Source: Sporothrix humicola
Lineage: Eukaryota; Ascomycota; Sordariomycetes; Ophiostomatales; Ophiostomataceae
Direction of reading: 5' to 3'
Length of the DNA stretch: 64,000 bases
Assembly (NCBI GenBank): GCA_021396245.1
Contig: WNYE01000030.1
Coordinates: 351,331-415,330 of the forward strand
Numbering within the stretch: position 1 is the stretch's first letter; every line of letters begins with the position of its first letter. A program made the translations under genes and the position numbers. The notes under the pieces were generated by a model that was not told the origin of the DNA, searched no databases, and saw only the letters and a list, made by a program, of their open reading frames with translations. Positions 22,981 to 31,682 of this stretch are shown piece after piece.

Positions 22981-25186
22981 GCCGTTGTCGTTCCAAAACT
23001 CCCTGACGATCGCTGATCGACGACCATCATCGGGAAAATCTTCTGGTCTTGGTCGGTGTCAATCCAACGCTGGGTTTGTCATAACCCGGAGGGTTTTCTC
23101 GTCTCCTTTTCTGTCTCCGATTTTCTCTCCAGTTTTCTGCCCAGGTTTTCTGTTTCTCCGTCGAGTCCATCTTCATGTGATGTTCTTTGTCTATCTCGTC
23201 AGTCTTCTTGATATCGAGCTTGCGTTATTTCTTGGTTCGAGATCGAGACTGGTCGATGTTGTCCCTTGATAGAGCTGGTGCCAATTGGTGCCCCTTGATG
23301 TAATTACTTATCGCGACAACTAAAAATACCTATCCCTTCGGCGCGGTTGGGGGCGTAAGCTGGTATTGAGAATGTATCTCACCTTACACAGCTCTCCCAG
23401 GGCGTCAATCTTGACCTGAAACGTCTGCTGGACCTATCAGAGGCGCGAGCAGCCTTGCGTCGCGACTTTTTGGACGCTAAAACGGGGCTCGACCGTCCGC
23501 TGCGGCTAGGCAGGTCCAGGCCTTATGGGCGCCAAAACGGGAGCCAACGGCAATTGTTTTCTTTTGGGACAGGGCTGGTCTGGCCAGCAAACCAGCCCCA
23601 AGCCAGGGCCAGTCCAGGCCATTTTGGGCACTGAACGCGCCCAGCCCAGCCTCATCCACTTGCATTCCAGCCGTTGATTGTCACCACTTTTCTACTCTCC
23701 TCACTCCTTTCCGTTCTCCAACCACACCACGACATACACCCCTACTGGCATTGTCCTCGTCTCCAATTCTATGCAGAAAGCAAAAGAAGGGGACTTGGAG
23801 CCCGTCTCGGCAGCGTGCCCCCTCTCCCTCCATTCTTTTGACTATGCTTTCTCTCTTTCCTCTTTTCTCTCCCTCTCCCTCTCCAAATACTCTGAGACTG
23901 TGCTCTCAGCCTTCTCGCGTCTGCTTTCTTCTTCTATCCTTTCTTTTCTTCTTTTTTCCCTTGTCGCATCTTCCGTAACACGCAGCCACACGCACCCCGT
24001 TCACTGGTTCGGCGCATTGCACAACTGCACAACTCATACAACTCACACCCCTCCCCTGACAAAGTGGCTCATCTCTCCTTATATTCGGTCCTCAAATCGA
24101 TATTTTCGGCCGTCAAGGGGCTGCCCCTGCCACGGAGCACAAGTAATACTTTGTTTTGTTATGCTTCTTTGCTTAATGCTTGTATGCCTGTTCCATCTTG
24201 TATTTCTCTCAAAAAATAAGCTTGCTTTTGGCTGTGCGTTGGCAGCAGTGCTGGCAGGAATCAAATCCACCGCTTCATCCCCTTCACTTGCACAGCTTTT
24301 CGATCCCACCCCCCTAGCTGTTTCCAAACACCCCCAAGTGGACACGGCAGCGATGCAAGGTGACAAGGGCAAAAGAGAAAAGGGAGGGAGAGGAAAAAGA
24401 GTACAACGAGTGAAAAATGAGAAGAAAGAGACGGTCGTCAGTGGAGACGTTCAAGGGGAAGGAGAACGAAGAAACAGATCGTCATGGGCCCCGTCCGCCA
24501 GCCCGTCTCCCTGTCCGTCCCAAGAGACGTCTGTCGCTCCGTTTCTACTTTCGTTTGCGCCTTCCTTTCTGTCTTTGTCTCCCTCTCGAGGGCCTGGCTC
24601 TCTTGGCTCAAAAGAGCCTGGTTTTGACGCTCTCGATCCTCTGGGTCCTCTTCAGACGGACGCTGGCATGTACATATATAACGATGGCCCGGTTTTCGAT
24701 ATCGCTGGCCGCAGAGCCGCTGGTCGCAGAGTTGCTGTGTCGTCTGTGTCTACGTCTGTGTCGTGGAGGCGGTCACTGTTGATACCATCTTCATTATCGT
24801 TCTTGTCTCTGTCTTTGCCTTGTTCATTCTTGCCTTCATTATCATCGCCATCCTCACCTTCTTCACCTTCACGCCGGTTACCACCTTCCCGGCCTCGCAT
24901 TCTTGCTGCTCTGGCAGTGGCTCTTTCCTTCTTTACTCTTGTCGCCTTCCTTCCTTCCTCACATCGACTGTGCATCTGGGCCGGGTTCCTTCCCACTATC
25001 ACCACCTCTTCTCACCACTCGCCTCCTTCCTCTTCCGGTGCTGGCATCGCCGTCTCTTCTCTTGCCTCTTCTATCAACTCCTTTCTCAACTCCTTTCTTG
25101 CCTCTCCTCCCGTCTCTTCTTTCTTCTCTCACCTCACATCTTTTATCACCACCGTCCTCTCCCTCTTCGGACTGCCCACTGTTGCC

Positions 25187-26518
25187 ATGGGGGTCCATGT
25201 CTTCAGCGCCGGCAGCATTGCCGCTCGCGCCCTCGTCTTCATGTCCACGCATCCCTTCTCGCCACAGGCCGCCAACAAGGCCCAATATGCAGCCAACACG
25301 GCTTCGGCTGTCAACACTCTGCAGCAGCAGTGGTACGACGCTGCCGACGGCCTCTGGAACTCGACAGGGTGGTGGAACAGCGCCAACCTGCTGACTACGC
25401 TGGCCGACTTTGCCATGGACAGCAGCACGTCCGACGCCGAAAAGGCCGAGCTGGCCGGCGTCTTTGCCAACACGTTTACCAATGCACAGCTGGTCGACCA
25501 GACGGCCGTCAAGGTGGTCAACTCGGTCGGCCTGGTGACGTCGACGTACACAAAGTCGCCGCCCAAGTTTCTGGTCGGCGACCGCGGCGTGCACACAAGA
25601 CACGCTGACCATGTTGGCCGCCGCCGCCGAGGCCGTGAGCTGAACAACGACCACATCCGGCTGGTTGGCCGCGACGGCGGGTTCAAGGGCTTTATCAATG
25701 ATTTCTACGACGACGAGGGCTGGTGGGCGCTGGCGTGGATCCGGGCGTTTGACGTCACCGGCACGGCCTCCTACCTTAGCATGGCCGAGTCCATCTTTGC
25801 AGACATGCAGACCGGCGCTCAGCCTGCATCGTGCGGCGGAGGCATCTGGTGGAGCAAGGACCGCACGTACAAGAACGCCATTGCCAACGAGCTGTACCTG
25901 ACGGTCGCTGCCTCGCTTGCCAACCGGGCGACGGCTTCTGCCGACCGCGCTTCGTACTTGGCTCAAGCTACTGCCCAGTGGGACTGGTTCAAGGGCAGCG
26001 GCATGATAAACAGCAAGGGCACGATCAACGACGGCCTGACCATCAAGGAGGACGGCACCTGTGTCAACAACGGCCAGACTGTCTGGTCCTACAACCAGGG
26101 TGTCGTTCTGGGCGGTCTTGTCGAGCTGCACAAGGCCAATTCGGATCCAACGCTCATCCCCGCGGCGGCCTCGATTGCTAATGCTGCCATTGACACATTG
26201 TCCACCGCCGGCATTCTCCACGAGTCCTGCGAGGCCAACGGCGGCAACTGCGGCGGCGACGGCCCAACATTCAAGGGCGTCTTTTTGCGGAACCTACACT
26301 ACCTCCAGCAGGAGCCCACGCTCGACTCCAACACGTCCCGCGCCCTCAAGGCATACATTCTGCAGAACGCTGACTCCATCTGGGCCAAGGACCGTGTCAG
26401 CGGCTCCAACAAGCTCGGCCTTGTCTGGTCCGGCCCGCCCACGTCTGGCGGCGCTCCGACAGCGGCCACGCACGGCTCTGCCATGGACTGCCTCGTTGCT
26501 GCGGTGGCGGCTGCATGA
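25187..26518 (+). CDS. GH76 family alpha-1,6-mannanase-like protein (start uncertain)
   Basis: From the ATG at 25187 the frame gives 443 residues, the normal size for a GH76 domain. Family features in order: NTLQQQWYDAADGLWN and TGWWNSANLLTTLADF near the start, NDFYDDEGWWALAWIRAFDVTG with the catalytic Asp pair at about 175-176, CGGGIWWSKDRTYKNAIANELY, and SYNQGVVLGGLVEL-like sequence later. GH76 enzymes cleave alpha-1,6-linked mannose backbones or act on GPI-mannan in wall assembly. No clear signal peptide follows this ATG. The same frame is open far upstream, with an ATG at 24668 and a hydrophobic stretch (ILAALAVALSFFTLVAFL) 78-97 residues after it; using it gives 616 residues with a type II membrane anchor. 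Residues about 136-165 are unusually Arg/His-rich, see findings. Exact start and exon structure need transcript data. Confidence 0.8.
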   Translation: MGVHVFSAGSIAARALVFMSTHPFSPQAANKAQYAANTASAVNTLQQQWYDAADGLWNSTGWWNSANLLTTLADFAMDSSTSDAEKAELAGVFANTFTNAQLVDQTAVKVVNSVGLVTSTYTKSPPKFLVGDRGVHTRHADHVGRRRRGRELNNDHIRLVGRDGGFKGFINDFYDDEGWWALAWIRAFDVTGTASYLSMAESIFADMQTGAQPASCGGGIWWSKDRTYKNAIANELYLTVAASLANRATASADRASYLAQATAQWDWFKGSGMINSKGTINDGLTIKEDGTCVNNGQTVWSYNQGVVLGGLVELHKANSDPTLIPAAASIANAAIDTLSTAGILHESCEANGGNCGGDGPTFKGVFLRNLHYLQQEPTLDSNTSRALKAYILQNADSIWAKDRVSGSNKLGLVWSGPPTSGGAPTAATHGSAMDCLVAAVAAA

Positions 26519-27263
26519 CATCCGGTGCTGGGCATGAACACCAACGTGCCCAGCCTGGTCTCATTTCTATCCACCCTCACTTCTTTAATTCACCAGTCTC
26601 CTTAGAGGCCTCCTCCTTACACAACACAGAACAAAACACTTAAAACGGCGTTATTTCTTTATTTTTGGGTTTAAAACGAGATACCAACTTTACAACCTTT
26701 GCAACAGTTTCATTGCATTTTTGGGCCTTTATTTTTGGGCTTTTTGGATGGCAGTGTTTTGGTCATTAAGACCAACCATTTCACCATTTAGGATAGACAC
26801 CACATTCATATGGCTGCACACACACGCATGCAGCCAAGCACAAATAAAACAGCAGTGCTTTCATATTGTTTCATTTCTCCTCATAATATCCCGTGTCTTG
26901 TGAATTTCTGTGTGACTTTCTGTGAGTTTTTTGATTTCTTAAACTGCTGCCTTGAAGACCAAGGCCGGGTTATACCAGTTTATCCAGTGTAAACAATCAC
27001 GTGACCACGCGAGCATAACGCCAAACCACCAAAATCGACCCCCCTTTTCTCCATTGGCAACGATATCGAGATATTGACAATTAACGGCTGCCTAGACCGC
27101 TTCAAGTAAATAAACAATGTGCATCCGAAGGGCGTGATGGTTTCCCTTGGTCCTTGTTAATCTTTCAAGCCTCTCACCGACTTTTTGTCTATAGAGTGTG
27201 CTCTCCTCTCTCAACGACCCCACCATCACCGCATCTTCACAAAATATCACACAACACAAAAAT
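26519..27263. other. Intergenic region between GH76 and cofactor D genes
   Basis: AT-rich 3' flank with AATAAA-like words at about 26845, then a short promoter region for the gene at 27264. No gene, repeat or RNA recognised. Confidence 0.55.
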
Positions 27264-30200
27264 ATGGACGCCAACGACGAAGAGGCCGATGTCCGGCTGC
27301 AGCGCATCGCCGCCGACCTGCTCGGCGACTTTGACGCCAGCCTCGAGCCGTTCCTGTTCAAGACAAAGGCGGGCGCTACGGCTGCGAGCACCAAGAGTGG
27401 CAAAACGACTTCTCGCGTCCGGCCTCGCGTGCGCATCTGCGAGACGGCGCGTATGGCCAACCTGCTCGACATGTTCCAAGAGTTCCCGCAGCTGCTCGAC
27501 GGCTACCTGGCGCGCTGGCTGCCGATGCTGGCCGATGCGTTCTTGCAGTCCGTCGAGCGCAACAGCCAGCGCTCGTCCAAGGCCAGCGCGACAGCGGCCG
27601 CTGCCTCGGCCGTCGCTTTTGCCGAGGCGGCAACGACCACCAAGTCAGCATCGACGGGAGACGGAGGCATTTCTGCTGTGACTGGACAATCGGCAGCGTC
27701 GGCCTCGTCGCTCGTTATGCCCTTGCAGGCGGCTATCGCCCGTCTTCTCTACTCGGTCTGCAAAGTGCGCGGCGAGAAGGTAGTCGTCGGTTTTCTTCCA
27801 GTCGAAACGAGACACCTGGAGCCGCTTCTGGGCGCATTGGAAGCGCAGGCTGGCGATGTCGCCAATGCCAACAGCTCCACTGCCGACAGTGCCGAGAGCA
27901 ACAACCACGGAAGCTGGCGATGGGAAGAGCGCTACATTGTGCTTCTGTGGCTGTCCCAGCTGCTTCTGGCGCCTTTTGACCTGTCCACAATCTCGACCGG
28001 CCGTCGTGGACGTGTTGACGATGAAGATGAAGAGGAAGATGGTGGAAAAGGCGGCCGTCTTCCCATGATCAATGGCTTCGTCTGGCCGAGTGAGGATCCT
28101 GCGGCCATTCCGTCCATTACTCTGCGCATTCTGCCTCTTGCAGTGCGTTACCTGGCTGTTCCTGGCAAAGAACGCGATGCCGCCCGTGCTCTTCTTGTTC
28201 GCGTTGCCATGCGTCGCGACATGCAGGAACTCGGCATCCGCCAAGCACTTGTCCGCTGGGCCCTGGCATCGTTGGATGGCAGCGAGTCAAAAACCGAGGC
28301 CAAATCTGAGACTGCTGGCCCTACTATCCGCCAGCCTTACTACTACATTGGCACACTGTCATTTTTGGCTGGAATTCTGTCGGCCGCAGCTGGTTCTTCG
28401 GATATGGACGATGCCCTGGCGCCCATCTCTGCCGCCGTCCACGCCATTGCCGAAGAGGACGAGTCGGAGGCCAACAGCGCTCATCAGACGGCCGTCTTTG
28501 CCGCCATCCGGTCGTCGGCTCTGGCGCGCAAGATGATGATCAAGGCCACCCGTGCCGTCGCTGTTCGTTATATCCAGTTGCAAGACCAGCTTGGCGAGAC
28601 GGGTGCGGACGAGAACCCAGACCTGGTCGAGGCTGCCGACACGGCCATTGAGACGACCATTGGCTATTTGCTAGGATGCCTCGCCGACAACGACACCCCT
28701 GTCCGTTTCGCCGCCAGCAAAGCCTTGAGTATCATCACTCTGCGTCTCCGCCCCGACATGGCTGCCCAGGTCAGCGAAGCCGTCCTCGAAGCACTCGAAC
28801 GCAACGTGCTCGTCCACGACGGCAAGCTCGACCTGGCCGCCGTCGACCCGCTCGAGTGGCACGGCCTCATGCTGACCTTGTCCCACCTACTGTACCGCCG
28901 TTCGCCGCCCCTCGAGGCCTTGCCTGCCATTGTTCAGGCCCTGCAACGCGGCCTCGCCTTTGAGCGCCGCAGCGTCTCTGGTAGTGCCACAGGGACCAAT
29001 GTGCGCGATGCCGCGTGTTTCGGAATCTGGGCCCTGGCCCGCCGCTACACAACGGCCGAGCTGCTGCCGCTCAATGTCCTGCAGATGCTGGCCACCGACC
29101 TCGTGGTTGCTGGTTCTCTGGACCCAGCCGGCAACATTCGTCGCGGCAGCTCTGCCGCCCTCCAGGAACTGATCGGCCGGCACCCAGACACCATCTGCGA
29201 GGGTATTCCTCTGGTCCAGGCCGTCGACTACCACGCCGTGGCTTTGCGCTCACGGGCCGTCACTGATGTGGCTCAACGTGCGACGGCTTTGGCTCGCAGC
29301 ACTTATGGCATTGCTCTGCGGGAGGCTCTTTTGGGCTGGCGTGGATTCGCCGACGCGGGCGATGCCGGTGCTCGTCGGACGGCGGCGCAGTCCTTTGGCC
29401 AGGTCACCTACCTTATGGCGACTGCCGTCGATGGACGCGATCCGGGCACGACGCCGCTCGAGTACTTCGCCAAGACTGTGGGCACACTGGCCGACCGTAT
29501 CAAGACCCTCCAGGCCCGTCAAGTCGAGGAACGTCACGGTTTCTTGTTAGCTCTAGCTGCCGTCCTGGACATTTTCCCTTCCCTGGCCGAGAGCGCTTCC
29601 TCTAACGAAAGCGACGCCAAGGGAATGAGTGAGCTGTGCCTCTCCGTTCTTGGCCAGCTGCACCAAGTCCTGGAGAAGTGCAAAGCCCTCAGTGCTGCAC
29701 GTCGTCCTGATCTTCTCGCTGAAGCTGCTAGCCGTTTGGTTGTGTCATCTTTCCCTGTTATTCAAGCAGCCATTCTGTTGGGAGGCAATGTTAATGGCCT
29801 GTCGCTGCTTTCTGGTCCCACCATCTTGTCCGAGGCAAACCTTCTGCCGGCAACACTTTTCCAGAAAACGGTGCTTGCGCTGGATTCTGCCTTTGATTCT
29901 TCCAGCAATGAAACCCGAACTACCATTGAGACTTTCACCGGCCTCGCTGCTGCTTGCTTGTCTGGCCCAACTGCTTGGTTCAGCCGTCAAGAAACTGATG
30001 TCATTTCTGCCGCATCAGATGCTGCACTCATCTTGCTCATCGCTCTTGGTCCGTCGCCGTCCTCTTCTTCTCCAGTCACTGCAGCTGCCACCTCTACTAC
30101 CACTGCCCCGGTGACTTCTCCTGTCCCGCCTACCCGTGACTCCCTCATTTCTTTCTGGGGAGGCGTCGTGTGCGTTCCCAAAGCAGCCGCTGCCGTCTCG

Positions 30201-31682
30201 TTCAAGGCTCGCGCCAGTGGATCAGGCACAACGGGCACTGGCTACGTTTTCGCCCTGACCAAGGCGTTTCCTCTGCACGATCTCAAGGCCGGTGATTCAG
30301 AAACTGGCAATGTTGATCCCATCAGCCGCGCTCTCTTGGGCCGATGGGCGGCTGACCGGTCCATCGATACTCGCATGGCCCTCTTGCAGGCGCTGGCCCA
30401 ATGCCCTGCTGTCTTGATGCAGAAGGCAGCAGTATCATCCTCTTCATCGTCGACTTCTCCACCTGCTCCTGGCAGCCGCTTCCGTGCTATTCTTGCCGCC
30501 GGCCTCGATGACTACACGACCGATGCGCGCGGTGATGTCGGTTCACATGTGAGAATGCACGCCCTCCGCGCAACCCAAGTTCTCTGGACACAAGAGGCCG
30601 CCCTCGGACCAGGATCAGCTCCCAAACCAGCCGGTGCTAGTATTCTCTTCTTCCGCGTCCTACGACTTGCGGCCGAGAAGCTCGACCGTGTGCGCGTCGC
30701 AGCCCAATCGACGCTGGCCCAAGCCGTAGGCGGCGAGCGCGGTGTTTACCTGCAGTCCCTGCCGTTCTCTTCGCAGGCCTACTTCCGCTGCCTTCTCGGT
30801 CTCTGGGAGGATGTCACAGAGAACAACGACGCCGTTGAGACTCGAACATCAATTGCAGCAGCTGCCGCAAAGTCTGGCGATGGCGCGTCGACGTCCTCGG
30901 CGGCAACCAAATGGATGGCAGCGCTCATGCGCGGTTACGTCACATCTGCTGATACTGGCAACGAAGAACTGGTTGTCGCTAGCCGCGCGGCCATGGTGGA
31001 CTACATTGTGAATGCCAGCGGAGGCCAGGAGCAACGCCAATCTCGCCAGCACTGCCTGTGGCAAGCTCTCCTCAGAAACCTTCCCGGAAGCAGTGCGGCA
31101 GCGACTACGGCGGCCGGCAAGGTCATCATACCGCCCGACCGTATTGTCGTCCCGACTCTGGAGATCATTGCCTTCCTGTTCAACGCCGGCGTCTTCCTGC
31201 CTCCTGCAAGCTCAGACTCGGCTACTACGCCTAGTCACGATGATCTCCTGGATCTCTGCCGCCAAGTCAACGAGGCTGTCGAAAAGGCCGGCAGTGTGCG
31301 CAAGGTCGAGGCCTGCGTCAAGGTCTATGGCGCGGTGGCATTGTCTGACAGAGGAACGTCAAAGTCAAACACTCCAGGCAGTGGAGGAGATGCTGCTCGT
31401 GCAAAGCTGGCCGAACTCCTGCAACATCCGTGGCCGCGGGTCCGCAACGCAGTCGTGGATGAGCTATGGGGATTTGGTTTGGGGATGGGGATGGATATGG
31501 AGACGACGCTAGCAACAGATGCTGGTCCGGCTCCCGGACCGGATGCCGGGCCCACTAGCTTATCTTCTGGCCCTGCTCTGGCATCGTCGTCGCCCTTTGA
31601 CGGTTTGAAGGGTGTCGACTGGGTGGCAGCAGATGCAACGGCCCTACAGGCACTCGCAGGCAAATTGGGTTTGGTGAGATAG
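27264..31682 (+). CDS. TBCD: Tubulin-folding cofactor D (TBCD / Alp1 / Cin1)
   Basis: A single 1472-residue frame. The ATG at 27264 (MDANDEEADVRLQRIAADLL) is the first in frame; the open frame upstream of it has no ATG. Family features: an N-terminal block LLDMFQEFPQLLDGYLARWLP, then WRWEERYIVLLWLSQLLLAPFDL, typical of cofactor D, followed by HEAT/armadillo-like helices. The C-terminal TFCD_C-type region includes PPDRIVVPTLEIIAFLFNAGVF near residue 1300. Cofactor D captures beta-tubulin after the CCT chaperonin and, with cofactors C and E, assembles alpha/beta-tubulin dimers; it also has GAP and microtubule roles. At 1472 residues it is longer than the roughly 1200 of the human protein; extra length comes from Ser/Thr/Ala-rich inserts around residues 110-160 and 935-980 and an Ala/Gly/Pro-rich tail. 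No intron is needed. Confidence 0.93.
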   Translation: MDANDEEADVRLQRIAADLLGDFDASLEPFLFKTKAGATAASTKSGKTTSRVRPRVRICETARMANLLDMFQEFPQLLDGYLARWLPMLADAFLQSVERNSQRSSKASATAAAASAVAFAEAATTTKSASTGDGGISAVTGQSAASASSLVMPLQAAIARLLYSVCKVRGEKVVVGFLPVETRHLEPLLGALEAQAGDVANANSSTADSAESNNHGSWRWEERYIVLLWLSQLLLAPFDLSTISTGRRGRVDDEDEEEDGGKGGRLPMINGFVWPSEDPAAIPSITLRILPLAVRYLAVPGKERDAARALLVRVAMRRDMQELGIRQALVRWALASLDGSESKTEAKSETAGPTIRQPYYYIGTLSFLAGILSAAAGSSDMDDALAPISAAVHAIAEEDESEANSAHQTAVFAAIRSSALARKMMIKATRAVAVRYIQLQDQLGETGADENPDLVEAADTAIETTIGYLLGCLADNDTPVRFAASKALSIITLRLRPDMAAQVSEAVLEALERNVLVHDGKLDLAAVDPLEWHGLMLTLSHLLYRRSPPLEALPAIVQALQRGLAFERRSVSGSATGTNVRDAACFGIWALARRYTTAELLPLNVLQMLATDLVVAGSLDPAGNIRRGSSAALQELIGRHPDTICEGIPLVQAVDYHAVALRSRAVTDVAQRATALARSTYGIALREALLGWRGFADAGDAGARRTAAQSFGQVTYLMATAVDGRDPGTTPLEYFAKTVGTLADRIKTLQARQVEERHGFLLALAAVLDIFPSLAESASSNESDAKGMSELCLSVLGQLHQVLEKCKALSAARRPDLLAEAASRLVVSSFPVIQAAILLGGNVNGLSLLSGPTILSEANLLPATLFQKTVLALDSAFDSSSNETRTTIETFTGLAAACLSGPTAWFSRQETDVISAASDAALILLIALGPSPSSSSPVTAAATSTTTAPVTSPVPPTRDSLISFWGGVVCVPKAAAAVSFKARASGSGTTGTGYVFALTKAFPLHDLKAGDSETGNVDPISRALLGRWAADRSIDTRMALLQALAQCPAVLMQKAAVSSSSSSTSPPAPGSRFRAILAAGLDDYTTDARGDVGSHVRMHALRATQVLWTQEAALGPGSAPKPAGASILFFRVLRLAAEKLDRVRVAAQSTLAQAVGGERGVYLQSLPFSSQAYFRCLLGLWEDVTENNDAVETRTSIAAAAAKSGDGASTSSAATKWMAALMRGYVTSADTGNEELVVASRAAMVDYIVNASGGQEQRQSRQHCLWQALLRNLPGSSAAATTAAGKVIIPPDRIVVPTLEIIAFLFNAGVFLPPASSDSATTPSHDDLLDLCRQVNEAVEKAGSVRKVEACVKVYGAVALSDRGTSKSNTPGSGGDAARAKLAELLQHPWPRVRNAVVDELWGFGLGMGMDMETTLATDAGPAPGPDAGPTSLSSGPALASSSPFDGLKGVDWVAADATALQALAGKLGLVR

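Larger units (their letters stand above)
21133..25186. other. Long intergenic region with short tandem repeats and GC-rich islands
   Basis: About 4 kb between dynein and the confidently coding GH76 domain. The first 400 bases are the T-rich dynein 3' flank. A GC-rich patch at 21660-21760 has repeated short words, and 22740-23165 is dense in TTTTCT words and holds two short tandem arrays. A second GC-rich patch (about 23450-23660) repeats CCAGGCC- and CCAGCC-like words. From about 23670 the plus strand is very C/T-rich; this keeps frames open without proving coding. Part of 24668-25186 may be the true N-terminus of the GH76 protein. No RNA gene was recognised. Confidence 0.5.

Noticed and set aside
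23678..24667. Upstream part of the open frame continuing into GH76
   Set aside because: The frame is open because the strand is pyrimidine-rich. The translation is Ser/Phe/Leu-rich low complexity without family features.
24763..24890. Hydrophobic membrane-like stretch in a second frame before GH76
   Set aside because: It begins with GTG, has no ATG start, and alternating C/T codons yield Ile/Phe/Leu/Val by composition.
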